Source: Saccharofermentans sp. (GTDB taxonomy: Bacteria; Bacillota; Clostridia; Saccharofermentanales; Saccharofermentanaceae). From it: a stretch of 64,000 nt of DNA. Numbering within the stretch: position 1 is the stretch's first letter; each line of letters starts with the position of its first letter. The stretch covers positions 1 to 64,000 of the forward strand of contig JAIKVV010000113.1 in the NCBI GenBank assembly GCA_024685385.1, read 5' to 3'. A program made the translations under genes and the position numbers. Below are positions 43,148-53,500 of the stretch, in pieces. The notes under the pieces were generated by a model, which was not told the origin of the DNA, did not search any database, and saw nothing but the letters and a program-made list of their open reading frames with translations.

Positions 43148-44527
43148 ATGAAGAGAATGAGATTTGTTCCGGACAAGATTTTCGGAAGGACCGTCAGCAT
43201 GATATTGGCAGTTGTCATTGCCTTGTCATCGTCTGTCCTTTTATCCGGCTGCGGAGAAGATGAAGAGAAGGATCTTCCTGCCGATTACGGAACATACGGC
43301 GCCGATATCGCAAGACAGCTTGCCAAGGAATACCCCTTCAGGAAGGCATATTCTTCCTCAGAAGCCGGCGCGGGAGCTTTTATCGAGGAAGAAATGAAGA
43401 AACTGGGCTATACGCCTGAGGTTCAGACGTTCAGTTCGTCTTCCGGCACATCCCATAACTATGTCGTAAAGATCCCCGGCAAGGGCTTCTATATGCAGGA
43501 AAAGAACGGCAGCTACAGTCTGCAGCACCCCCTGGCCATAGTAGGCGCTCATTATGATTCGAGTTTCGATCTTAAAGGTGCCAAGGCTTTTATCGCAGCG
43601 CGCGAGTCAGCTGAAAACACGGAGACCAACGACAAGAAGAAAGATAAAAAGAAGAAGAAAAAAAACAAGGAAACGGAAGAGACAGGAGAGACTACGGTTC
43701 CCGAATACAAGATCAGTTATGACGGTCTTTCGGATAACGCATCCGGCATCGGCTGTCTGCTGACGGCGCTCGCTCACGCCAAGGAATATAAGAACATGGG
43801 CTACGACATTATATTCGTGGCTTTCGGCGCAGGCAATGATAACTTTGCGGGGGCTGAATATTTCCTTAGATCCCTTACAAAAGAACAGCAGGATTCCATT
43901 GAGGTCATGTACTGCATAGACAGCATCTACGCAGGCAGCAAGGTCTATGCTTCCGCAGGCTTAAGTTCCGTTGCTTCCAAAGGAAATAAATACGATCTGA
44001 GGCGCAAGCTCTATAAGACATATGACATATGTTACAGGAATACACTCTATTCAAATTATAAGTTTGATATCTGTTACAACGAATCCGATATCTATGCGGA
44101 TATCGACGGTGACGGAAGAGAGGACCTTTTTGCTGAGATATCCTCCAACAAGTCGGATTATGTTCCTTTCGATAATGCCAAGATCCCTGTCGTATATATT
44201 GAAAGTTATGATTACAATTTTGACAGCATTGATGAGATGAAGGATACCAAGAACCTGAATCTTAAGGATTTTGACGGAATGGTAAGAGGAACACCGCTTG
44301 ACTCTGCGGAACTTCTCGATCCCGTGCTCCATACTGAAGAGCAGGACCTCCTCCAGATCAGGGTCAACTGCATCGCATTCGTTATCATAGAGACGATAAA
44401 TGACGGTTCATCCAACGGAATGACCGAGAGTGAATATAAGACTTTCTTAGATAACCAGAAGAGGGGCGCAGAGATAGTGGAATCGCAGTCGGATGCATCC
44501 AAAGCGAAAAGCACCGGCCCTTCCTGA
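43148..44527 (+). CDS. M28-peptidase-like lipoprotein with altered metal site
   Basis: The 459-residue protein has a lipobox LLSGC (C35) and is likely anchored outside the membrane. It has the M28 aminopeptidase fold: VGAHYDS gives H135 and D137, and SDNASG gives D196. The catalytic and metal glutamates of FVAFGAEEQGL are replaced in FVAFGAGNDNF (G229, N230), and the SDH histidine is Y338 in KSDYVPF. It carries a lysine-rich insertion (about 161-175), encoded by an A-rich tract with a run of eight A. Peptidase activity therefore looks doubtful. It starts one base after the AroB-like gene. Confidence 0.82.
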   Translation: MKRMRFVPDKIFGRTVSMILAVVIALSSSVLLSGCGEDEEKDLPADYGTYGADIARQLAKEYPFRKAYSSSEAGAGAFIEEEMKKLGYTPEVQTFSSSSGTSHNYVVKIPGKGFYMQEKNGSYSLQHPLAIVGAHYDSSFDLKGAKAFIAARESAENTETNDKKKDKKKKKKNKETEETGETTVPEYKISYDGLSDNASGIGCLLTALAHAKEYKNMGYDIIFVAFGAGNDNFAGAEYFLRSLTKEQQDSIEVMYCIDSIYAGSKVYASAGLSSVASKGNKYDLRRKLYKTYDICYRNTLYSNYKFDICYNESDIYADIDGDGREDLFAEISSNKSDYVPFDNAKIPVVYIESYDYNFDSIDEMKDTKNLNLKDFDGMVRGTPLDSAELLDPVLHTEEQDLLQIRVNCIAFVIIETINDGSSNGMTESEYKTFLDNQKRGAEIVESQSDASKAKSTGPS

Positions 44528-44539
44528 CAGGATCAGTCT

Positions 44540-45265
44540 TTATGCATTTGCAAGGGATCTTAATCCCGATATCTCTTTATCAGTAAGCTTCCTTATCTTG
44601 CCGGTCTCAAGATCACCCAGCTCGATGTTGGCAAATCTGATCCTCTTCAAGCGGACAACGCGGTAGCCCAGTTCCTCACACATCCTTCTTATCTGACGGT
44701 TAAGACCCTGGGTAAGTATTATGTTGAAAGTGCGCTCTCCGGTCCTTTTTACCCTGCAGGGAAGAGTAGTCCTGTCAAGATCGGGAATGGCTACGCCGGA
44801 ACTCATCTTTTTTATGAATTCATCCGTAACCGGTTTATCGACTGCGACAGTATATTCTTTCTCATGAGCGCCTTCCGTCCTGAGGAGCAGATTGGCTGTA
44901 ATGCCGTCGTTCGTAAGAAGGATGAGACCCGTGGATTCTTTATCAAGCCTTCCGATGGTGAAGAGTCTTTCAGGATAGTTTACAAAACCGATTATATTAT
45001 CGGGATCATCGGCAGATGCCGTGCATATTATTCCGCGCGGCTTGTTGAGCATGATGTAGACATCGGTCTTGGCAGGCGTTATCAGATTACCGTCAAATCT
45101 AACTTCATCTCCGGGATTGACTTTGGAACCCATGTCGGCGGTAATCCCGTTGACCTTGATCCTGCCCTCTTCGATAAGCTTGTCTGCTGCCCTTCTTGAA
45201 CATATGCCGCAGGAAGCTATGTAACGGTTGATCCTGACGGCATCAAGGTTGTCACTGCCAGACAT
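44540..45265 (-). CDS. rluF: RluF/RsuA-family pseudouridine synthase
   Basis: The 241-residue enzyme has an N-terminal S4 RNA-binding domain (about 10-60) and a catalytic domain with D108 in GRLDKESTGL. The HEKEYTVAVDKPVTDEFIKKMSSGV and QGLNRQIRRMCEELGY stretches match RluF (23S rRNA U2604-type) better than RsuA or RluB. Start follows GGAGG and overlaps the 3' end of the sensor kinase gene by 14 bases, so it is cotranscribed with the two-component system. The plus-strand M28 gene converges on it with only 12 bases between stops. Confidence 0.9.
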   Translation of the reverse strand: MSGSDNLDAVRINRYIASCGICSRRAADKLIEEGRIKVNGITADMGSKVNPGDEVRFDGNLITPAKTDVYIMLNKPRGIICTASADDPDNIIGFVNYPERLFTIGRLDKESTGLILLTNDGITANLLLRTEGAHEKEYTVAVDKPVTDEFIKKMSSGVAIPDLDRTTLPCRVKRTGERTFNIILTQGLNRQIRRMCEELGYRVVRLKRIRFANIELGDLETGKIRKLTDKEISGLRSLANA

Positions 45266-47054
45266 TTCCGGCCTCCGCTTTGGATAAAGTGAAAGTAAAA
45301 GTCGAGCCTTCGCCGTATTTGCTGTTTACCTTAATGGATTCACCCATGTAGGTAAGCAATTCCTTGGCGATCGAAAGACCCAGTCCCGTGCCTTTCTTGC
45401 CGCGCGCACGGTCAGCTTTGAAGAACCTGTCGAATATGTTGTTGATGTCGTATTCGTGAATGCCCTGACCAGTATCGGCAACGGAGACATATACTTTCTT
45501 CTCCGCTTCGATGTAGTCCGTCATTATCGTTATGGATTTTCCGGGCGGAGTATATTTCTTGGCATTATCAAGAAGAATGATGAGGATCTGCTCAACACGG
45601 TCAGGGTTGCCCATTACCGTTGGCAGGCGTCCGGAATTAAAGATTACATTGAAGGTAAGACCTGAATCTTCGATGATGGGACGCATCTTGATCTCAAGAT
45701 CGGAGATGAGGTTGTTAAGATCGAAGGGGAAGGTCTTCAATGCCATCGTTCCCGACTGGAGCTTCGAAAGCTCTAACATGTCCGTGATCAGACGGGAAAG
45801 ACGCATCGTCTCGTCGAGTATGATGTTGTAATATCTTTTGCGGTCCTCTTCCGACTTGACCATTCCGTCAGCCAGAGGTTCGATAAGGCCTCTTAGCGTT
45901 TGGAGAGGCGTGCGCAGCTCGTGGGAGATGTTAGCAACATAATCCCTTCTGAACTGTTCGTTGCGCTGTTCGTTATATATGTCGCGGAAGAAGCCGGTCG
46001 CTCCGATGCATTCGCCGGTTTCATCGTCGAACTTGGGGATGATGGTTATCTGATATGCATATTCGCGGTCGAGGATCGTTCTTTCCTTATGTTCCTGCGT
46101 TGATATGCATTCATCAAAATCCTTCCAGACCTCATCGAAAGGTATGAGCTGCAATCTCTCCGTGAACATGTTGTTTGCTTCGGCTCTGTCAAAGATCGTA
46201 TGGATCGCTTTGTTTACGATGATCGGGTTGGACTCTTCATCGACAACTACGATGCCGTCGGATATGATGTCGAAGATATCCTGAAGTCTGTTACGCTCAG
46301 TCGTTATGTCGGAAATGGAACGTGACAGACGGTCGGCCATGGCGTTGAAAGAGGCACCTAACTCTCCGACCTCGCTGTCATCCGATTCATCGGCCCTGAC
46401 ATTGTAATTGCCTTTTGAATATTCGATGGCGACATTGTTGATCGACTGGATAGGAAGGAGGATCCTGCGGATGAAGATATAGGCAGGTATCATCATCAGC
46501 ATTCCCGCGAGCAGGGTCGATATCAGGAGAATGTTAAGGAACTTCATTACCACTGAGTTATAGATCGATGAAGCGGATACGGATACCAGATATGCCAGTC
46601 CGCCATTGAATTCCACTTCCTGGAAGATAATGAGTATCTTATTGACGGCATAGGATGAATCGATCGAAAAAGAATGTACGCCTTCGGGGATCTCGCTCTT
46701 ATCTGCCTTGCGGAATTGCTCCAGCGCCTCGTTTGTCTCTTCGGCTGAAACTTTCTGCTGACTCTTCTTGCGGGCGATAATGTTATAGTTCGCATCGATG
46801 AGATAGAAATCCTGGTCCGAAGCCGATACTGATTCGAAGAACTTATCCCTGTAGTCTTTGTTATCGAAAAAATCGCTCTTGAGACGGAATAACTGACAGT
46901 AGACTTTGTTCTGATCGATCGCGTTCTCGACTTCAGCAGAGTAGGTTTCACGTCTTCCTGCCATGAAGAAGGCGATCATGGAGATGAACATCGAAGCTGC
47001 CAATGCTCCGATAACAAGCGCGGATACTCTTCGAAGCAGTGAGCTCTGATGCAT
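45252..47054 (-). CDS. PhoR/WalK-like sensor histidine kinase
   Basis: The 600-residue kinase has two membrane helices (about 9-31 and 170-195) enclosing an extracytoplasmic sensor of about 140 residues. HAMP (about 195-250), PAS (about 258-365), HisKA with NISHELRTPLQ (about 377) and HATPase_c follow, with LLDNAKKYTPPG, DTGQGI, RFFKADR and GTGLGLSIAK. Length and order match PhoR/WalK kinases. It overlaps the upstream regulator gene by one base (TAATG). The stimulus is not evident; phosphate or cell-wall state are the usual inputs. Confidence 0.94.
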   Translation of the reverse strand: MHQSSLLRRVSALVIGALAASMFISMIAFFMAGRRETYSAEVENAIDQNKVYCQLFRLKSDFFDNKDYRDKFFESVSASDQDFYLIDANYNIIARKKSQQKVSAEETNEALEQFRKADKSEIPEGVHSFSIDSSYAVNKILIIFQEVEFNGGLAYLVSVSASSIYNSVVMKFLNILLISTLLAGMLMMIPAYIFIRRILLPIQSINNVAIEYSKGNYNVRADESDDSEVGELGASFNAMADRLSRSISDITTERNRLQDIFDIISDGIVVVDEESNPIIVNKAIHTIFDRAEANNMFTERLQLIPFDEVWKDFDECISTQEHKERTILDREYAYQITIIPKFDDETGECIGATGFFRDIYNEQRNEQFRRDYVANISHELRTPLQTLRGLIEPLADGMVKSEEDRKRYYNIILDETMRLSRLITDMLELSKLQSGTMALKTFPFDLNNLISDLEIKMRPIIEDSGLTFNVIFNSGRLPTVMGNPDRVEQILIILLDNAKKYTPPGKSITIMTDYIEAEKKVYVSVADTGQGIHEYDINNIFDRFFKADRARGKKGTGLGLSIAKELLTYMGESIKVNSKYGEGSTFTFTLSKAEAGNVWQ

Positions 47055-47743
47055 TACTGAACCTCGAACTTGTAGCCTTTACCGTAGATCGTCTGGATGC
47101 TCCAGGGAGCGTTATCGAAGGTAGTCTTCTGTCTGATCCTCTTGATGTGCGTATCAACAGTCCTGGGATCTCCCACATAATCAGTGCCCCATACGGACTC
47201 AAGGATCTGGGTCCTGTCATAGATCTGACCCGGGTGGGAAGCGAGGAGATAGAGGATCTCAACTTCCTTCGGAGTAAACTGTGTATCTTCACCGTTTACC
47301 TTGACCGAATAATTCTTGAGATTGAGGTCAAGACCGGTGTATTTGATGGTGGAAGCAGCCTCGGGCTGATCCGTGATCCTTCTCAGGACTGCTTTGATCC
47401 TTGCAAGGACTTCACGGGGGGAGAAGGGCTTTACAATGTAATCGTCCGCGCCAAGTTCCAGGCCCAGGATCTTGTCGATCTCTTCACCTTTGGCTGTCAG
47501 TATAATGATCGGCACGGTCATGGTCTTGCGTAATTCGCGGCAAACATCGAGACCGTTCATCTCGGGCATCATGACATCCAGAAGGATGAGATCGGGATTG
47601 CAGCTTGTAGCCATATCAAGAGCCTGCGCGCCGTCATAAGCATCGGCGTGCGAGAAATTGTCATTATCAAGATAAAGAGCGAGAGACTCGTGTACGACCG
47701 GGTCATCGTCGCAGATAAGTATTAAAGGAACGGATTGAGACAT
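47054..47743 (-). CDS. OmpR-family response regulator
   Basis: The 229-residue regulator has a receiver domain (acidic pocket DDDP, phosphoacceptor aspartate in LLDVMMPEMNG about 55, lysine in VKPFSPREV) and a C-terminal winged helix of OmpR/PhoB type (TPKEVEILYLLASHPGQ...RTVDTHIKRIRQKT). Start follows GAGGTG. It is the partner of the sensor kinase encoded immediately downstream. Candidates by similarity are PhoB/PhoP or WalR. Confidence 0.95.
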   Translation of the reverse strand: MSQSVPLILICDDDPVVHESLALYLDNDNFSHADAYDGAQALDMATSCNPDLILLDVMMPEMNGLDVCRELRKTMTVPIIILTAKGEEIDKILGLELGADDYIVKPFSPREVLARIKAVLRRITDQPEAASTIKYTGLDLNLKNYSVKVNGEDTQFTPKEVEILYLLASHPGQIYDRTQILESVWGTDYVGDPRTVDTHIKRIRQKTTFDNAPWSIQTIYGKGYKFEVQ

Positions 47744-47841
47744 AGTAACACCTCAAAAAACATTTTCATTGATTATATCTTATTTGCCGTCCGAAATGTA
47801 TGAATAAATAAAAAACAAAGGAGTTTTCGTGCTATTTGTTA

Positions 47842-47847
47842 TATAAT
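47842..47847 (+). promoter_or_regulatory. -10 element for the lipoprotein gene
   Basis: TATAAT lies 43 bases before the ATG at 47891, in the 147-bp spacer divergent from the response regulator. No convincing -35 is seen. Confidence 0.4.
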
Positions 47848-47890
47848 CGACTGAGAAATTGTGAAAGTGGTATGAAGGAGCAGTCCCCGA

Positions 47891-48820
47891 ATGAGCAGAA
47901 GGTCTGTTAAAGTGCGTTTTATCTCTATTGCCGTCCTTATGGCGGTATTTCTGCCATTAAACCTCTTTACGTCCTGCACTTTCCTTGAGGGGACCCGTGA
48001 CGAAGATGCCTGCATTAAGCTCGTTGAGGACATGCTTGAAGATTATTTTGCTTCCCCGGCGAGTTTTAACTGGAGCAGGGTCTGTGAGCCGGGATACAGC
48101 CCTGATCCTCTTGATGGTGACCAGGCTGAATTGCTGAGATATCTTGCCGGCAAGGTCAAATACTCTTATACGACATGCGTTTTCGACGATTCCGGATCTC
48201 AGGCTAAGGTTACTTACGAATTTAAAAAACTGCCCGATGTCAGGAAGATGACTATCGATGAAGGGACGGTCGCAAACTTTCGTAATGAGATCAAGAGCCT
48301 TGATACCATTAACCTTGAAGTGACCTTTCAGGTTATTAATTCCGACGGTAACTGGCGCTTCCATTCGCTTTCGAAATTCGGAAAATACTTTATCCACCCA
48401 TTCTGTGATCTTAAGATCACGGAAACGGAGGTTACGGAGACTTCGGTTCTGACAACGGAGTCATCCGCAGAGAACGGGGACAGCAACAGCATAAAGGATA
48501 AGTATCTGGCGTCTGTCTGGTACGGCGTTGAGACGGGCAACCCTCTGGATGAACTCGTTGTTTCGGATGCTTATGCGGTTCAAAACATCTTCTATTTCAG
48601 TGAACCCGTATCAGGGACCTTTCAGGCTGTATTAGTCGATGATTCGGGCAAAGAGATACTCAAAGGAGATTTCGCGTTGGACGGAGGAGTTACTCTCGTC
48701 TGTGATTTTTCCGCAGGACATGAAGGATGGGGAACGTTCGATCCCGGAAAATACCGTGTCGAACTCAGTTATCAGGGGCAAAAGATCGCGGTATCAGATT
48801 ATCTTACGGTGGTTAAATGA
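47891..48820 (+). CDS. putative lipoprotein of unknown function
   Basis: The 309-residue protein has a hydrophobic signal with a lipobox-like LFTSC (C29). Residues about 36-170 resemble small DUF-type lipid-anchored domains with a cystatin-like pattern (VEDMLEDYFASPASFNW...WRFHSLSKFG). A Thr/Glu linker (about 178-200) leads to a C-terminal beta-rich domain (VSGTFQAVLVDDSGKEIL...FDPGKYRVELSYQG), an Ig-like module. No enzyme motif is recognised. AAGGAG is 10 bases before the ATG. It overlaps the methyltransferase gene by 4 bases. Confidence 0.8.
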   Translation: MSRRSVKVRFISIAVLMAVFLPLNLFTSCTFLEGTRDEDACIKLVEDMLEDYFASPASFNWSRVCEPGYSPDPLDGDQAELLRYLAGKVKYSYTTCVFDDSGSQAKVTYEFKKLPDVRKMTIDEGTVANFRNEIKSLDTINLEVTFQVINSDGNWRFHSLSKFGKYFIHPFCDLKITETEVTETSVLTTESSAENGDSNSIKDKYLASVWYGVETGNPLDELVVSDAYAVQNIFYFSEPVSGTFQAVLVDDSGKEILKGDFALDGGVTLVCDFSAGHEGWGTFDPGKYRVELSYQGQKIAVSDYLTVVK

Positions 48821-49710
48821 TGTTTATTGCAGACAAATGGAAAGATTATGAGATCATGTATGCCGGATGCGGCATGAAATACGAGCGTTGGGGTGATGTG
48901 GTCCTCTTAAGGCCCGATCCCCAGGCTGTCTGGCCTGTAATGAAGGAAGGCAGAGTATGTGACTGGAAAGACATAGAAAGGCCCGATGCCGTCTATGAGA
49001 GAAGTTCTTCCGGAGGCGGAATGTGGCACAACAACCGCAAGATCCCGAATTCCTGGAATATCACATATTCATGCTGCGGAACAGATCTTAGGTTCGGTAT
49101 CGAACCCATGTCGTTCAAACATACGGGCCTTTTCCCTGAACAGGCCGCAAACTGGGACTTTATGGCAGGACTCATCAGGGCATCGGGAAGGGAAGACGTC
49201 AGGGTCTTGAACCTCTTCGGATATACGGGCGCAGCAACATGCGCTCTGGCATCTGCAGGCGCAGCAGAAGTCGTTCATTGTGATGCATCAAAAGGCATGA
49301 ACGCAAAAGCAAAACATAACATTGAACTGTCAGGTCTTACGGAAAGTTATGTGCGCTTCATTACCGAGGACTGCAGAAAATTCGTTGAGAGGGAACTGAG
49401 GCGCGGAAGGAAGTACGACGGAATAGTAATGGATCCGCCTTCTTACGGCAGAGGCCCTTCGGGTGAATTATGGAAACTCGAAGATTCTTTTTATGAACTG
49501 GCAGAGCTTGCAGGCAGGCTCTTATCGGACGATCCTTTGTTCTTTGTTGCAAGCTCTTATGCAACCGCCATTACCTGTGAAGCATCAGCCCAGATAATCA
49601 AGCTCGCAATGCCTGAGGGCAAGGTTTCGGCAGGCGAACTCGGACTTCCGGTAACGAAGATGGGGATCAACCTTCCCTGCGGCGCTTCGGCGAGATGGAC
49701 TGCCTCATGA
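48817..49710 (+). CDS. class I SAM-dependent methyltransferase (RlmI-like)
   Basis: The 297-residue protein has the SAM-binding motif VLNLFGYTGAATCALASAGA (about 128-148), acidic D after VVHCD, and the catalytic DPPSYGRG motif typical of RNA m5C/m2G methyltransferases of the RlmI/RlmK group. The PUA domain of full RlmI is absent, so it is a short version. It begins in an ATGATG overlap with the lipoprotein gene and ends in an ATGA overlap with a pseudouridine synthase gene, which suggests an RNA-modification pair. Confidence 0.85.
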   Translation: MMFIADKWKDYEIMYAGCGMKYERWGDVVLLRPDPQAVWPVMKEGRVCDWKDIERPDAVYERSSSGGGMWHNNRKIPNSWNITYSCCGTDLRFGIEPMSFKHTGLFPEQAANWDFMAGLIRASGREDVRVLNLFGYTGAATCALASAGAAEVVHCDASKGMNAKAKHNIELSGLTESYVRFITEDCRKFVERELRRGRKYDGIVMDPPSYGRGPSGELWKLEDSFYELAELAGRLLSDDPLFFVASSYATAITCEASAQIIKLAMPEGKVSAGELGLPVTKMGINLPCGASARWTAS

Positions 49711-50399
49711 CATATCAGGATAAGGGTCCGGGAAAAGGAGTTTACATCGTTTACGAGGATAACCATGTGCTGGTGGCCTTTAAGCCGGCAGGCATCCTAT
49801 CCCAGGAAGACAAGACCGGTGAAGCGGATATGCTCACCATACTGAAAGATTACATCAAAGTCCGTGACGGCAAGCCCGGAAATGTCTTTCTCGGGCTTTT
49901 GCACCGTCTGGACAGGCCCGTATCGGGACTGATGGTCTTCGCCAAGACATCCAAATGCGCATCAAGGATCTCAGACCAGATCAGGAAGCGCAAGGTCACC
50001 AAGCGCTACAGAGCAGTGGTATCAGGTCTTATGGATGTTAAAGAAGGCGAACTCGAAAACTATATTCTTAAAGACGACAAGTCCAATACAGTAAGAGTGG
50101 AAGACGCTTTCGTGCCCGGTTCAAAGAAGGCCAGACTTTCCTACAGGGTATTGGATCAGAAGGACGATATGAGCCTTATTGAAGTTGAGCTTGAGACAGG
50201 AAGATCCCATCAGATAAGGTCACAGATGGCTCATGCCGGACATCCGATCCTGGGGGACCGGAAATACGGCAAAGCAGACGGGATCAAAGACATTGCGCTG
50301 CAGTCATTTGCAATAGGCTTTTTTCACCCGGTAAGCGGTGAATACATGGAATTTAAGGAAGATCTTCCGGAATCTTCTCCCTGGAATGCCTTCTCCTAA
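49707..50399 (+). CDS. RluA-family pseudouridine synthase
   Basis: The 230-residue enzyme from ATG 49707 (overlapping the methyltransferase stop) has the catalytic D69 in LLHRLDRPVSGLMVFAKT and ETGRSHQIRSQMAHAGHPILGDRKYG near the C-terminus. There is no S4 domain; the N-terminus goes straight into YIVYEDNHVLVAFKPAG, as in the short RluA/TruC-like members. Target (rRNA or tRNA) is not evident. Confidence 0.9.
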   Translation: MTYQDKGPGKGVYIVYEDNHVLVAFKPAGILSQEDKTGEADMLTILKDYIKVRDGKPGNVFLGLLHRLDRPVSGLMVFAKTSKCASRISDQIRKRKVTKRYRAVVSGLMDVKEGELENYILKDDKSNTVRVEDAFVPGSKKARLSYRVLDQKDDMSLIEVELETGRSHQIRSQMAHAGHPILGDRKYGKADGIKDIALQSFAIGFFHPVSGEYMEFKEDLPESSPWNAFS

Positions 50400-50416
50400 G
50401 GGCTGTCTTGAAGACC

Positions 50417-50500
50417 TTGACATTCTTTCCTTGACTTTGCGTGCGATTTTCTTAATAATATAGAGTCGATTAATATTGCCGCGGCAAGTCTATGCGCGGC
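50417..50500 (+). promoter_or_regulatory. ileS promoter region and leader dyads
   Basis: TTGACA (50417-50422) and TTGACT (50431-50436) are two -35-like boxes; AATAAT (50454-50459) is 17 bases after the second. Downstream are a 12-bp palindrome TTGCCGCGGCAA (50476-50487) and GCCGCG (50478-50483) pairing with CGCGGC (50495-50500). No T-box motif is present. Confidence 0.45.
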
Positions 50501-50521
50501 CAAAATACAAAGGTGAAGAAT

Positions 50522-53500
50522 ATGTACAAAAAAGTATCAACCAACATGAACTTTACGGACAGGGAGAAGGAAGTCCTGGAATTCTGGAAGGCTAATGACA
50601 TCTACAAGAAGTCATTGAAGCCCGCCAAGGACGGAACCCCCTCATTTACGCTCTATGACGGGCCTCCGACGGCTAACGGCAAGCCCCATATCGGTCACAT
50701 TAAGACCCGTGTCATTAAGGACCTCATTCCCAGATACCATTCCATGAAGGGTGAGGCCGTAACGTTCAAGGCAGGTTGGGATACTCACGGACTCCCCGTC
50801 GAGCTTGAAGTCGAGAAGTCTCTCGGCATAAACGGCAAGCCCCAGATCGAAGAATACGGCGTTGAGCCTTTCATCAAGAAGTGTAAGGAATCCGTCTGGA
50901 CTTATAAGGACCAGTGGGAGCACATGTCCGACCGTGTAGGTTTCTGGGCCGACATGGAGAATCCTTATGTCACATACGACAATAACTATATCGAGTCTGA
51001 GTGGTGGGCATTAAAGACCATGTGGGACAAGGACCTTATCTATAAGGGCCATAAGATCGTTCCTTACTGCCCCAGATGCGGCACGGCTCTTTCCAGCCAC
51101 GAAGTCGCCCAGGGCTATAAGAAGGTCAAGGAGAATTCCGTTTTCGTAAGATTCAAGGTAAAAGGTGAGGAAGATACATACTTTGCAGCATGGACAACGA
51201 CACCCTGGACTCTTCCTTCGAACGCGGCCCTCTGCGTCAGCCCCACTGCTGAATATGCAAGGCTCAAGGTCAATAAGGACCTGGACGGCAGCGAGAAAGA
51301 AGTCCGTTACTACATGTGTAAGGACCTGATCGCATCACTTTTCGAAGATTATGAGATCGAAGAGACCTATAAGGGCACGGACCTTTGCGGCAAGGAGTAT
51401 GAGCCTTTGTTCGACTATTCCGCAACTATCGTCTCCAATTCCAAGTCCCGCGCTTTCTTTGTAGTATCCGACAACTATGTTACTACTGAAGACGGTACGG
51501 GTATCGTTCATATCGCACCCGCTTTCGGTGAAGACGACGCCAGAGTCGGAAGAGAGAATGACATCGTATTCATCCAGCTCGTTGACGAAGCAGGACACCT
51601 TCCTTCTGAATGCGGCGAGTTCGCCGGCATGTTCGTTAAGGATGCCGATCCTCTCATCATCAAGAAACTCAACATGGAAGGCAAGCTCCTGAAGAAGATG
51701 CCTTTCGAGCACGATTATCCCTTCTGCTGGAGATGTGATACTCCGCTCATCTATTACGCAAGAAGCACATGGTTCATCGCAATGAGCACCAAGAGGGAAG
51801 AGCTCCTCACATCCAACCGCATGGTCAACTGGATGCCTGAAACGATCCGTGACGGCCGTATGGGCGACTTCCTCGAAAACGTCATCGACTGGGGTATCTC
51901 CCGTGAGCGTTACTGGGGCACGCCTCTCCCGATCTGGGAGTGCGAGTGCGGCAAGCGTCACTGCATAGGTTCCATCGAGGAACTCAAGTCCATGAGCGAC
52001 GACTGCCCTGAGGATATCGAACTCCATAAGCCTTATGTTGATAATGTTCACATCAAGTGCCCTGACTGCGGCAAGCCCATGACCCGCGTTTCCGAGGTCA
52101 TCGACTGCTGGTTCGACTCCGGCGCAATGCCTTTTGCTCAGTACCACTATCCTTTCGAAAACAAGGAATTCTTCGAGTCGCACTATCCCTGCCACTTCAT
52201 TTCAGAAGCTTTGGATCAGACAAGAGGATGGTTCTATTCACTCATCGCCATCAGCACTGTCCTCTTCGGCAGGAGTCCTTTCGAGAACTGCATCGTCATG
52301 GGTCTCGTAATGGATAAGGACGGCATCAAGATGAGCAAGCACATCGGCAACGTCGTCGATCCCTGGGATGTTCTTAACGACGAAGGCGCAGATGCAGCAA
52401 GATGGTATTTCTATAACTCAAGTTCTGCATGGCTTCCTAACCGTTTCTCTCACGAGGCAGTAAGGGAAGGTCAGAGAAAGTTCATCGGAACATACTGGAA
52501 TACATACGCTTTCTATATCATGTATGCCGATATCGATAACTTCGATCCCAATCAGTACACGATCGACTACAAGAATCTGGGTGTTATGGACCGCTGGATC
52601 TTCTCCAGGCTCAATTCCCTCGTTCTTGACGTCAACAGGAGAATGGACAAGTATGACATCACTGCATCTTCAAGAGCGATCCAGGACTTCACGGACGAGC
52701 TTTCCAACTGGTATGTAAGACGCTGCCGTGACAGATACTGGGGCGGCGAGATGACTCAGGACAAGATCGATGCATACATGACGCTCTATACTGTCCTCGA
52801 GACACTTACGAGACTCGCTGCACCTTTCGTTCCTTTCGTAACTGAGGCTGTTTACCAGAACCTCGTAAGGAGCGTTAACCCCGATGCCCCCGAGTCAGTA
52901 CATCTCTGTTCTTACCCTGTCGCAGACGAGTCTCTGATCGATACAAAGATCGAAGAGAACATGGCGCTCGTTCAGAACGTCGTAGTCCTCGGAAGAGCTG
53001 CAAGAGAAGCAGGCAAGCTCAAGAACCGTCAGCCTCTGTCAGATATCTATGTCGTAACCGACAAGGATATCCCCGCTGAATATGAGTCTGTAATTCTTGA
53101 CGAGCTCAACATAAGAAAGCTCAATGTAATGGCTGATGCATCCGCATTCGTCGATTACAGTTTCAAGCCTCAGCTCAGAACCTGCGGACGCAAGTTCGGT
53201 CCCAAGCTCAATGCCGCCAAGGAAGTTATAGCTGCTCTCCCCGGTAAAGAGACAATGGCTGCAATCAAGGCAGGTCCCGTCAAGATCACTGTGGACGGCG
53301 AAGAGTTCGAGATGACGGAGGAAGATTTCATCGTCGAAACAACCCAGCCTGAAGGATTCTCCACACAGGAAGATAAGGGCCTTACAGTATCCGTCAGCAC
53401 GGTCCTCACGGAAGATCTGATCGAAGACGGATTTGTAAGAGAGATGATCTCAAAGATCCAGACCCAGCGTAAGGAGACAGGTCTTGACGTTACAGACAGG

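Noticed and set aside
43658-43665. Run of eight A in the M28-like gene as a second frameshift site
   Set aside because: Shifted frames give no longer or meaningful product, and no SD-like site or stop-proximal arrangement is present; the run simply encodes lysines.
50400-50521. T-box leader before ileS
   Set aside because: The 122-base leader is too short and lacks the T-box sequence.
51335-52195. 286-codon minus-strand open frame
   Set aside because: Antisense to ileS, with no start signal or domain.
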